A DNA stretch of 64,000 nucleotides from Locusta migratoria. Lineage: Eukaryota; Arthropoda; Insecta; Orthoptera; Acrididae. Made by a program: the position numbers and the translations under genes. Below, in pieces: positions 54,420-64,000 of the stretch (positions are counted from its first letter, which is position 1; each line of letters starts with the position of its first letter). A model generated the notes under the pieces. The model was not told the DNA's origin. It saw only the letters and a list, made by a program, of their open reading frames with translations, and searched no databases. Location: NCBI GenBank assembly GCA_026315105.1, contig CM048750.1, positions 401,732,502 to 401,796,501 of the forward strand. The letters run 5' to 3'.

Positions 54420-56775
54420 CACCTCTGCTGCATTCTAACGCTGCTTTCTGACTGGCTAAATAGACTCCGTCTCTCCGCTTCATTGGTTAACAAGAGAACA
54501 TCGCAGACCGTAACTTCACTTTCACACTTCGCTAGGCTCTCGCACTGTATTTCGCTACTAGTTTCGTAATTATACTTAATTGTTACTAAAATAAAAATAA
54601 AAAAATCTTTCCTGGTGTTATATCGTATTAAAGAACTTCAGTAAACTAACCGTTTTCAGAGTGATTTTGTGTCCGGAAGTGCCATTTACATACGGCACAG
54701 TAAAACGTTACCATTGCGTGTTATTTTTTTCAATGTTTCACTTTTATTTCGGGATTAGCTTACAGTTTGATACCAGCCTTCAGCTTTGGAACATCGCGTG
54801 AAAGCAGCCAATGAGGAGTGGGTATGAGGCAGCCAATGGGATCGCGTGTTTCAGGTCTATGTGAATAGGAGTCTAGTTTAAATATTTTTCACATTTACGT
54901 ATCGCTTTCAGGCTTACCTCTGATGAAAACATCGGCAATGACCATAATTTACTTTGAAATGGATAAGTATAGAGATTTCTGCTCAAACTTTTCCACTGAT
55001 TATTCGTTACTTGCAGAAAATAGACATCTAGCGTAAATTAGGGACTATTGGTACAGTGCATACAAAGATGATAACTTCGTAGTTAACAAAACAAAAACTA
55101 GTAACATTAAAAATCTAAGGGAAAAAAGCAATTAACAGAAGAAAACAGTAATTAGTCAGCAATAAAAAAAAGGCGATTGAAGCTGTAGGACTTACAATTC
55201 ATATTTCTTCTTTTCCCTGCGAAGCAGTAAGTGAAATGTAAGTTATTTCACGTAAATCACTATATAATTACAATAGTCAATTATTTTAAGACGGGCATTC
55301 CTTCTGTATAGGAATGGATTCGACGACACAAATGAATATGTGCGATATCGCAGTTATGGATCTCCAGTCCATAATTAAATTGCTGCAACTTACAGGTTTG
55401 TTTCCTGAAGTGGTAAAATGCCACAAATGTGGGGAACGAATGCATCTCACCAGTGTCAGCCGGACGAGGGATCTACACATGTGGAGTGCAGACGTGAGAC
55501 ATTGTGGCGATCTATAAGGTGGGGTACGCGATTCCAAAATTCAACCTTACTCTCAAAGAAATTTTGAAGATAACGTACTGTTGGTCAATGATATACCCTG
55601 TGTGGCTGTGCGTCTACGAATGCCGTGTATCGAGGAAAACTGTGATAGATTGGTAATCATTTTGCCGGGAAGTTTGTGGTGAATATATTAAATATCGGGG
55701 TCCCTTCGGTGGGCCGGGTGTGATTGTAGAGGTGGACGAGGCAAAGCGAAATATAATAGAGGGAGTCCAGCAGTGGGATTCCGAATTTCCGAAAATTGGT
55801 AGAGAACAGAAAAAAAGAAGGGTTGACAGATCTAATTAAAGAACATATTGCTTCAGGTTCCGTAATAATGTCAGACGGGTTCGCATCTTATCGAAAACAT
55901 CTAGTAGTAAATCACAATGTCGAATTTAGGAATTATGAAACTGGCGCGTGCACAAACACTATAGAGGATTACTGGAGGGGTGGGGGGTGTATAATCTGTT
56001 GTTGGGAAGAGTAAACGAAGGGTCTCTAATCTGCAATCACACCTGGATGAGTACTGCTTTAGAACAAGCGTGCCATAAAACTATTGTGTGTTTATAACCT
56101 TTCTCAAAATGGCAACAGAACTGTATACAGAAAAAAATAAAAATAAAAAAATAAAATAAAAAGGTACAGATTAATGTCATTCATCCAAATTACACCATAA
56201 ATCTGTAAAAGCCTAAGTAAGTAATAAATTTGTTTATAGTAAACCTTCGTGTACTTGTTTCCTTGACTTCTCTAGGTATAAAGTAATACTTATATTTCTG
56301 TTTATTAAAAAATAAAATAAAAAAAACTCACGAGGTAGTAGGTGGATGCGAGAATATAAATAGATACATTTATATTAACAGAGTATCCTATCGAGCCCCA
56401 TGATTTCATGAAAAGAGATTAGTTTATAGTTTGATACCACCATTATAACGTAATAATTTGTGTTTCTATTTATTAAAAAAAATCAGGAGATATTAGGTGG
56501 GTTAGTTTACATTTTGATACCACCCATATTACGTAATAATTTGTGGGTAAAGTTTTACCGTATATAAATGTCGCTTCCGGGCATTGCAGGACACAAAATC
56601 GCCCTGAAAAGTGCTAGTTTATTGAAGTTCTTAGTGAAGTACAATTACGAAACTGGTGAAATACGGTGCGAGAGTCTTGCGAAGTATGAAAGTGAAGTCA
56701 CGATTTGTCAACCAATGAAGCCGAGTGTGTTTAGCTAATCGGAAAGCAGAGTTCGGGTGCAGCATATCAGCTTTC
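54420..56775 (+). mobile_element. Merlin (IS1595/ISXO2-like) DNA transposon with long inverted ends
   Basis: The left end (about 54425-54715) and the right end (about 56775-56550) are inverted copies over some 200-280 bp. Shared words are GCTTCATTGGTT, CTTCACTTTCA, AGTTTCGTAATT, GAACTTCA-TAAACTA and GATTTTGTGTCC. Between them lies a decayed Merlin-type transposase (55314-56013). No clear 8-9 bp target duplication was found, so the exact ends are open. Confidence 0.72.
55314..56013 (+). pseudogene. Merlin-type transposase remnant
   Basis: The N-terminal part 55314-55517 has a zinc-ribbon-like CHKCGERMHL near residue 38, paired with RHCGDL after HMWSADV. The core continues across frameshifts: GGPGVIVEVDEAKRNI near 55715-55750 (first Asp), VIMSDGFASYRKHL near 55865-55900 (second Asp), and ETGACTNTIEDYW near 55938-55972 (final Glu). 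This is the DDE arrangement of IS1595/ISXO2 and Merlin transposases. At least two shifts and several stops inactivate it. Confidence 0.8.
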
Positions 56776-57264
56776 GCGCGTGCGTTTAGACGTAAACCTT
56801 CATGTTTCAGTTTATTTTAAAAAAACCCTCACGGGATGCAGACAGATCTATCTTTTACTGCAGTCATAGTACTGCTCAGATTAATGTATGTTCAACTCCA
56901 TGCGCACGTTCAAGACATCGTTTCAGGCCCGTTTATTTGGATTGTAAATATTCTAGCAAATCACCAAAAAGAAACTTTGCAGCGAAAAGTACGTAATTAA
57001 AACAAACTGTTAAACCCCTGCAGTGATTGGTTCTCGATGTACTTTAACATACACGTAATTTTCGGATGTTCGCCTACACAAATAATCACTACCGCACGCG
57101 AGATTTATATATTGTGCATTTAATACAAATTGACGTATTTCGGTCGTAAGTGACCTATTATTAATACGCCACAGCAATAAACCATTGAGCAGGTATAGCA
57201 TGTTTCATTTATTTTATGATCTGTACGAGAAACAGTGATCATCTTAAGAAATAATAATAATTTC
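56776..57264. other. Unassigned, with a dispersed repeat word
   Basis: CCATTGAGCAGGTATAGCAT at about 57182-57201 belongs to the motif also found at 34690, 43015, 57712 and 63050. No coding feature was seen. Confidence 0.45.
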
Positions 57265-57540
57265 GTGTGGCTCATTGGCCTAGTGCAAGTCTTTCTGTTG
57301 GACGCCACTTCGGCGACTTGCGTGTCCCTAGCACACCCCAGTCATCCAACCGGGGAAAGGGGACCTACAGCTTAACGTGGAATCCGAACCACGTGTCGTT
57401 TCTGGCGACTCCTCACATCGTTGAGGATGGGTTAAAACGCAGACTGAAAAAATCCGAGGTCCGACCGGGCATCGAACCCACGACCCTTCGGTTTCCACTC
57501 AAGAACTTTACCCCAAGCCCACCGGTCCCGGTATAGGCAT
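57265..57540 (-). mobile_element. SINE-like repeat (family 3), minus strand
   Basis: The minus strand starts with a tRNA-like head (CCGGGACCGGTGGGCTTGGG; B box GTGGGTTCGATGCCC) and ends with the TTGCACTAGGCCAATGAGCC tail. Its body GCAAGTCGCCGAAGTGGCGT is shared with 26985-27180. No target duplication was noticed. Confidence 0.65.
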
Positions 57541-57886
57541 AGGTTAAACGAGGTTTTTTTTTTATGTTAGGTTGCGTAGCGACCGAATCACCGGTTCAGA
57601 AACACTCAATCGATTTACAGTTGTACTCTCGATATATATATCATTTCAGTCCGAACTACCTCGATTGCAAGCATTCTTGCAAATTACCGCAATTATGTTT
57701 ACTTACCTGTCAACCATAGAGCAGGTATAGCGTGTTTTATTTATATGTTCGAAACAGTGATCAAGTGACATCCATACTGATAACAACTGTAACTTGTTGA
57801 CCGTCAAAAACTTTCGCGTACACCGCTTCGATTTGTTTACATAATGCAATTGTAACGCTCTTTCTTATTGCCTGTGGCAACGCGAC
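57541..57886. other. Unassigned, with a dispersed repeat word
   Basis: GTCAACCATAGAGCAGGTAT at 57709-57728 and ACAGTGATCAAGTGAC after it match the words at 63048-63108. No gene was seen. Confidence 0.45.
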
Positions 57887-59670
57887 AGTCCTGTGAAGTT
57901 GGCAACCCTTTTTTGGAAAATGTACATTTTTTCAGAGTTCTAGACAGATATGCAATAGTTCTGGAGTTCTCTGTACAAAATTTAAATAGTTCTGAAAAAA
58001 TTCGCCGAAAAAATACGAAAAATTACCGCATAATTTAGTTTTTTCAAAATAATTTTTTGCCTAATTGTACAAACATAGTTCTGAACACAGTTCTAAATAG
58101 CTCTCAAAGAGTTCTACAGGAAATCCTAATGACATTTTTCCCTGCAGATTATACTTCATGAGATAATTGCAATAATGGGGAATCCATTTACACGCTACTG
58201 TGAAGTTGGCACCCCTTTTCTCAAAAATGTGCATTTTTTTCAGAGTTCTAGGCAGATATGCAATAGTTCTGGACTTCTCTGTACAAAATTGAATTAGTTC
58301 TGCACTAATTCGCGAAAAAATTACAAAAAAGTATAACAAATTTTAGTTTTTTCGTAATAATTATTTGCCTATAAGTGTAAACATAGTTCTGATCACAATT
58401 CTGAATAGCTCTCAAAGAGTTCTGCAGAAAACCCTAATGATATTTTTTTTTGCCCAGATAATAGTTCATGAGCTAATTGCGTAAATGAGGGACATAAACT
58501 ACACAAAATTGCGCCAGAGTCGTGTGAAGTTGGCACCTCTTTTTTCAAAAATGTAAATTTTTTTCAGAGTTCTAGACAGATATGCAATAGCTCTAGAGTT
58601 CTCTGTACAAAATTTAAATAGTTCTGCAGAATTTCATGAAATATCGCAATTCTGAATAGTGGGAGAGCTCTGAAGTTGGCAACCCTTTTTTCAAAAATGT
58701 AAATTTTTTTCAGAGTTCTAGACAGATATGCAATAGTTCTGGAGTTCTCTGTACAAAATTTAAATAGTTCTGCAGAATTTCGCCGAAACAATAGTAAAAA
58801 TTACCACAAACTTGAATTATTTTAGCTTTTTTTAAATAATTATTTGCCTATTAGCACAAACATAGTTCTGATCACAGTTCTAAATAGCTGTCAAAGAGTT
58901 CTACAGGAAATCCTAATAGCATTTTTCTGTGCAGATTATAGTAAATCAGAGCATGTAAATACAGTAGCGTGTAAATGGATACTCCATTATTGTAACAAAA
59001 TTTACATTTTTGAAAAAAGAGGTGCCAACTTCACACGACTCTGGCGCAATTTTGTGTAGTTTATGTCCCTCATTTACGCAATTAGCTCATGAACTATTAT
59101 CTGGGCAAAAAAAATATCATTAGGGTTTTCTGCAGAACTCTTTGAGAGCTATTCAGAATTGTGATCAGAACTATGTTTACACTTATAGGCACATAATTAT
59201 TACGAAAAAACTAAAATTTGTTATAATTTTTGTAATTTTTTCGCGAATTAGTGCAGAACTATTTCAATTTTGTACAGAGTACTCCAGAACTATTGCATAT
59301 CTGCCTAGAACTCTGAAAAAAATGCACATTTTTGAGAAAAGGGGTGCCAACTTCACAGTAGCGTGTAAATGGATTCCCCATTATTGCACTTATCTCATGA
59401 AGTATAATCTGCAGGGAAAAATGTCATTAGGATTTCCTGTAGAACTCTTTGAGAGCTATTTAGAACTGTGATCAGGACTATGTTTGTACAATTAGGCAAA
59501 AAATTATTTTGAAAAAACTAAATTTTGCGGTAATTTTTCGTATTTTTTCGGCGAATTTTTTCAGAACTATTTAAATTTTGTACAGAGAACTCCAGAACTA
59601 TTGCATATCTGTCTAGAACTCTGAAAAAAATGTACATTTTCCAAAAAAGGGGTGCCAACTTCACAGGACT
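57887..59670. repeat. Long hairpin: 673-674-bp inverted arms, 437-base spacer
   Basis: The left arm 57887-58560 is inverted almost perfectly in the right arm 58998-59670; both ends read AGTCCTGTGAAGTTGGCA in hairpin sense. Each arm holds two related units of about 305-325 bp that begin GTGAAGTTGGCA and contain GCAATAGTTCTGGA and CAAAGAGTTCTRCAG. The spacer holds two more direct units, one truncated (58523, 58672). No protein or known transposon end was recognised. The near identity of the arms suggests recent formation or gene conversion. Confidence 0.9.
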
Positions 59671-59974
59671 CATCGCGACTACTGATTGGCTGCTCTGCCG
59701 TTCCTAACCTAGCGAGCGCGACGGTTAGCCGCCGCCGCATAAACTGCACTTTTACCCTTGTTGCATATTATTTCATAGTCACTGGAACTCACTTCTAATA
59801 TTTCCATCGCACATGAATCTTAAAGCGATACGTAAATATAAAAAATGCAATATATACGCCAATTCATGTTGCCTTGAAACACTCGCTCTCACTGGCTGCC
59901 TGAACTCAACTCCTCACTGGCTGCTTTCACGTGACATTCCATAGCTGAGGGGTGGTATCAAACTGTGCACTATA
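59671..59974. repeat. Inverted partner of 54758-54930
   Basis: On the minus strand from 59965 the sequence reads AGTTTGATACCACCCCTCAG, then GTGAAAGCAGCCAGTGAGGA and TTTACGTATCGCTTTAAG. The plus strand at 54765-54910 has the same blocks in order. It may be one end of a larger element or a second copy of a terminal repeat. Confidence 0.6.
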
Positions 59975-60746
59975 CAGTGGCGTAGCTATCACAGGGCTAG
60001 GTGGGGCCACCGAGCTGAAGGGGCCCCTCAGCCTCCGTGAGCGACATTCGAAAAACGTTACAGTGGAGCGTCGAATTTATTATCATTATTTTTTTAACTC
60101 TCCCTCCCAACCGTCTATCATCTCCCCCTCCCATCAAACCATGATTCCCACTGTTGCAGCACTGGGCCACCGGGTGGCGGAAATTGCTTCTAATGGGAAC
60201 TTCACGCGATGCCAATCTGTGGCGCTGCTGTCCGGGCAAGCCGCTAATCGCTGTGTGCTAGGGCAAAAAATATCGATATAACAAAATATCGATATTGTTT
60301 GGAAATTTATCGATATTAATCGACGATAATTTATTTTCCGATGCATCGATATTAAATTTTGAATATTGAAAGCTCAATATTATAAAAAGCCATTTTTTTT
60401 TTTTTTTTTTAATTAGGCGCACGGCAAAAGCTGCGGGTTCTAAGTGTCACGGCGTGCCGCGCGGCGTTCTTTGTGAAGGATCACACGTCTCTAAACACTG
60501 TATAAACACATTTACTGAACGGTACTTCGTATTGGCGAATATAATTGTACAGTTCGATTAGCCGAATAATTGGGTTTCCGAACATCCATGACCCTCAATT
60601 ACTTCGCATAATCGACGTTCTACTATATACAGGCTTTTGTAGGCCCGGGGCGGCGGCGAAACAAAATGAGCCCCTCTCCTCTTGGAAATACATATATTAC
60701 TATAAAAAAAGAATTGGGGGCTCCCAAGACGAGAGAAACGGAACAC

Positions 60747-60749
<3 letters not shown>

Positions 60750-60779
<30 letters not shown>
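60750..60779 (+). repeat. Poly(A) run of 30
   Basis: Thirty consecutive A, preceded by GGGGGCTCCCAAGACGAG and followed by TTTGGAGGCCCC. It may be an insertion tail inside the hAT copy; no matching target duplication was found. Confidence 0.6.
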
Positions 60780-60783
<4 letters not shown>

Positions 60784-61596
60784 GAGGCCCCAGTAAAACG
60801 AGATGCCAAGCAGGCCCGTGGCGGTCCGTCCCCTGTCCCCTCCGCTCCCCCTCCCATAGTCACCACTGATTGTACATAATATTTTAGTCTTTGAGAAATA
60901 GCAGAGAATGGCGCTGAATTACTAGCAGTGTGTTTGACAATACACGGTGTGACCACATTCGAATATGAAGTCTCTACAATGTATTATTACAGAGTGGCAT
61001 TATTATGGTAACACAACTTTGTGTATAGTGAATTCTCCCAAGGGAGTGCTCCTTAATCATAGCTCCCAATGCATTCTGAAATTCGAGCAGGAAGAAGAGA
61101 AAATATGGTTTTTCATCACAAAAGTGATTCGTGCATTTTATACGTTACCTTCGACCCCACTGTGACGATAATATACGAAGATGTCGACGTAAGTTTTTTA
61201 CTTACAATTTTGAACATGGCTGATTAACAGCAACCGTATTCCAATTATTTTAACAATTTTCTATTTCAGCCAACCGGTTGCGTAATTTTTAAGTTCTTGA
61301 CCTAGGTTTCGTTGCCACTGAGGACAAGTTCATCAGAAGAATAAAAACAGTTACATGAAACACATGGCGTCATAAATATTGCGAGTAGGATTGCTAACGT
61401 CAATTAAAATAAAAATTAGCATTCTGCTCTTCACACCATACTGGTGTTATTTGTATGGCCAGAATGCTAATTTTTATTGTAATCGACCTGAGCAATCCTG
61501 CTCGTAATATTTTTGATGTCTTGTGTTGCATGTAACTTGTTATTCTTCTGATGAAGTTATCCTCAGTGGCAAGGAAACCTAGGTTAAGAACCTAAA

Positions 61597-61800
61597 GCCG
61601 GCCGCGGTGGCCGAGGAGACTAAGGCGCTCCAGTCAAGGTCTGCACGGCCACTGCGGTCGGGGGTTCGAATCCCCCCTCGGGCATGGATATTTGTGCCGT
61701 CCTAGTTCATAAGTAGTTCATAAGTAGTTCGTAAGCTTAGGGACTGATGACCCCGTAGTTAAGTCCCATAGACTTTACAAACATTTGAACATTTTTTTTG
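61597..61800 (+). mobile_element. tRNA-derived SINE (family 1), plus strand
   Basis: A perfect 11-bp duplication AAGAACCTAAA (61586-61596 and 61801-61811) fixes the ends. The head GCCGGCCGCGGTGGCCGAGG and the B box GGTTCGAATCCCC are intact. The body has a small internal duplication (CATAAGTAGTTCATAAGTAG). Confidence 0.94.
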
Positions 61801-62093
61801 AAGAACCTAAAAATTACGCAAAGGTTGGCTGATATACAAAATAGTTAAAAAAAATTACTTATTACTTTCTGCTGGCCAGGCAGTAACACATACTTGATGA
61901 GGCCTGGTAGGGGCGCGGTGCTTCGTCAACAAACCGGCAACTTCTTCTTGCTGAAACCGTCCTACATCAATTTTTCCCATATTCTCCTTCTTTGACTGGC
62001 CTTCTGCGTGACACATAATAATGTACTTAGCAGCATTTAGGTTTGCCTTATTAAGTCTTCCAGTGGACGGTAAGGAGCTGACAATGAAGTAGT

Positions 62094-62184
62094 GCCGCGG
62101 TACAGTAGCCGAGCGCTCTAAGGCGCCTCGCTGCGGAGCTGCGTGGTTGCTCTCCGTCGGAGGTTCGAGTCCTCCCTGGGGCAT

Positions 62185-62222
<38 letters not shown>

Positions 62223-62294
62223 TTAGGTTAATTTACCTTAGTTTAAGTAGTTTGTAACCTACGGACTGATGACCACGCATTTACAAACATTTTG
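62094..62294 (+). mobile_element. tRNA-derived SINE (family 4) with GT repeat
   Basis: ATGAAGTAGT / ATGAAGTGGT (62084-62093 and 62295-62304) form a 9-of-10 duplication. The head (GTAGCCGAGCGCTCTAAGGC, B box GGTTCGAGTCCTCC) resembles a Leu- or Ser-type tRNA with a long variable arm. A GT microsatellite follows at 62186-62220. The tail (GGACTGATGACCACG) resembles that of family 1. Confidence 0.88.
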
Positions 62295-62395
62295 ATGAAG
62301 TGGTTTTATCTCTGCATAGTTTCAGTTTAAAGAGGGCCCCAAAGTCATTTTTGCCCCGGGGCCCTTGGTGACATAGCTATGACACTGACACCATA

Positions 62396-64000
62396 CCCTT
62401 TATTTCAATATTGCTATTTCTGTTGTTTTTCTATTTAGAATCTCCCCGCCCAAAACCCCTTAATTCCCGCGGTAGTCCCGTTACATTGTCTTCATTATAT
62501 ATTTTTTCGCTTAAATTTATATTTGTGTTGTTGTTTACATAATAATCAGCGACTAGTAGAAAACATATACAAACACGTGTATGACAAAATGACTTATTAC
62601 TTGATGTAATTGGTCAAAGCCGACGGGTGGTATCGGACAGTCAAGATGACCGACCCTACATTGCAGTTATCTTCACGTCGCGAGTGAAGTAACTACTTTG
62701 TTATAGATAGATTTCTAATAATAAAAATGTATTTGTATGTTGTGACACATGAGTATATATCCATACTTACTCATCTCGCGACTTTTTTAATTATCGGTAG
62801 ATTTCAAGTTATAAAATGCGTTTATACATTATGATACATTAGTAAAACATTCGATATATCGATTCCGACCGTACAACTTCGAGTGTAAGCTATCTTGGAA
62901 ATTACCCTCGCGATCCAAGGAAGTTCTGGATTTAACGTCTACAGAATCGGTAATTTGCAAGAAAGCTTTGCATCGAAATAGCCACGCACCTATCGATATA
63001 TCAAACGTGTGTGATGGTCGATGATGACATCGCGCGAATTTTGAGATGTTGTCAAACATAGAGCAAGGACAGCATTTTTATTTAATTGTACGAACACAAA
63101 TCAAGTTACACAGTGCGGATTTGTAGATTATTGACATATTTCTGAGGGCCTTCTATCTTTTCTTGATATTGCCAAAATAATAATGCGAAGTCGCTGGAAT
63201 GGAAGCAAAATTTTACCATTACATATGGTTAAAGCAGACTGTAGTTATCTGAAAAATACAGAAGAATAAAGCTGAGTGTTATCCACAACAAGAACCACAT
63301 TTATAACAGTCATGCTGTTAAAAGAAAAGCTTAAGATGATCGAAAGTGCTAATTGTTAAAAAAGATCGCGAGTCGTTAGTAATATATGACTATGCAAAGA
63401 ACGCATTTTGTCTGTTACAGTATTCATTGTGACTGAAGTTTTTAACGTGTTTATTAATGGTATTGATATGAGTTTCGATAATACAATTTTGGCGAGTGAA
63501 CGCTTAACATGAAAAAAATTAATTCCTTATTTGTCGACGGTGGACAACCGTATTTAATTTTGTATGAAATATGGTTTATTACCTAATAACACACTAAGAA
63601 TCTGCATTAATTGTGATGATGTTCAGACAGTGCGAGTAGGTGTGAAATCAGCAGATAAAAAAATTCCTTTTCTGTTAGTCTGCAAAAAAGTGGGAAAAAA
63701 CTTCGATAAGAAAACATTGTTTGAGTCAACATTCTCTCTTGACAAAAATATTATTTTGATAGCTTGCTTGATGAGAGGCAGGAAACGGCAGCACAGATAG
63801 ACCTGTCCATCACCACAGTATGTTGCGTTCTGTGTGAAATATCTTACGTCATTGTTACCAATCAAAGTGTACCTGTAGGCGGTGCTGAACAAAAAGAAGG
63901 TATTGCCAGAAGAAAATACCATAAAGGACGATAACTGAAAAATGAAGTTGAGCACATTTGGGTATTTGCGGGAATTAAACGAGAAAGTAGAAAGTATTTT
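62396..64000. other. Unassigned sequence with dispersed terminal words
   Basis: The minus strand at about 62640-62605 reads GATACCACCCGTCGGCTTTG, the dispersed terminal motif. GTCAAACATAGAGCAAGGAC is at 63053-63072. The frame 63564-63800 (78 residues, Lys- and Ile-rich) resembles nothing I know. No gene is claimed. Confidence 0.45.

Larger units (their letters stand above)
59975..62387 (+). mobile_element. hAT element, second copy, inverted relative to 44924-49351
   Basis: The ends are CAGTGGCGTAGCTATCAC (59975) and ...CATAGCTATGACACTG (62387). Flanks GCACTATA and ACACCATA agree at 6 of 8 positions, a worn duplication. The first 500 bases match the minus strand from 49351. The right end matches 44924 inverted (GGGCCCTTGGTGACATAGCT). 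No transposase domain remains. It holds two SINEs and a poly(A) run (60750-60779). Confidence 0.85.

Noticed and set aside
57887..59670. Protein-coding frames inside the hairpin (e.g. 59142-59471)
   Set aside because: The same frame recurs in the repeated units and in the inverted arm; it is AT-rich repeat sequence without protein character.
63564..63800. 78-residue plus-strand frame near the right edge
   Set aside because: No resemblance to a known protein, no splice or promoter context, and an antisense frame of similar length overlaps it.

Overview
The window reads as non-genic DNA from a large, repeat-saturated insect genome. A grasshopper or locust (Orthoptera, Schistocerca-like) is the best guess. 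The reasons are the tRNA-headed SINE family that begins GCCGGCCGCGGTGG, the abundant RTE/BovB-type LINEs ending in CAACAACAAC, and the density and variety of old transposons. No host protein-coding gene, functional tRNA, rRNA or CRISPR array could be supported. Almost every open frame that makes sense is a piece of a transposable element.

Layout. 0-9.2 kb: RTE LINE pieces on the minus strand, three SINEs, a mariner-like remnant, a solo LTR inserted in a LINE, and the 3' end of a Penelope-like element with a GIY-YIG domain. 9.7-13.7 kb: a decayed Ty3/gypsy element (5' LTR, primer site, gag, protease, RT, RNase H, start of integrase), cut by a SINE and ended by an RTE LINE (13.7-15.4 kb). 15.4-24.7 kb: AT-rich sequence with a 1.97-kb Harbinger-like element inserted in a satellite-like repeat, a copia remnant, a CR1/Jockey-like LINE and a five-unit tandem array. 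25-33.1 kb: another RTE fragment and a second copia element split by a 2.3-kb LINE on the minus strand. 34.4-42.7 kb: a composite of inverted-repeat elements interrupted by the youngest-looking object in the window, a full-length I-clade LINE (35059-40918) with 12-bp target duplications, a poly(A) tail and an intact 1,219-residue ORF2. 44.9-49.35 kb: a hAT element with perfect 8-bp duplications, holding a nested piggyBac-like element and two SINEs. 51.3-54.2 kb: an RTE LINE nested in a second LINE type, with a SINE inside the RTE copy. 54.4-56.8 kb: a Merlin (IS1595/ISXO2-like) transposon with long terminal inverted repeats. 57.9-59.7 kb: a long hairpin with 673-674 bp arms. 59.97-62.39 kb: a second, inverted copy of the same hAT family with two more SINEs. 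The rest is unassigned.

How the parts relate. The window is a record of nested insertions: SINE in RTE in LINE-B; piggyBac and SINEs in hAT; LTR in RTE; LINE in copia. Many boundaries are fixed by target-site duplications seen on both sides. The most unusual structures are the 57.9-59.7 kb hairpin, an LTR family that carries a tRNA-like (Pol III promoter-like) segment upstream of its TATA box, and a GC-rich inverted-repeat element with repeated GAAGAGCTGCAG motifs. Family names rest on motif recognition by eye. No database search was possible.
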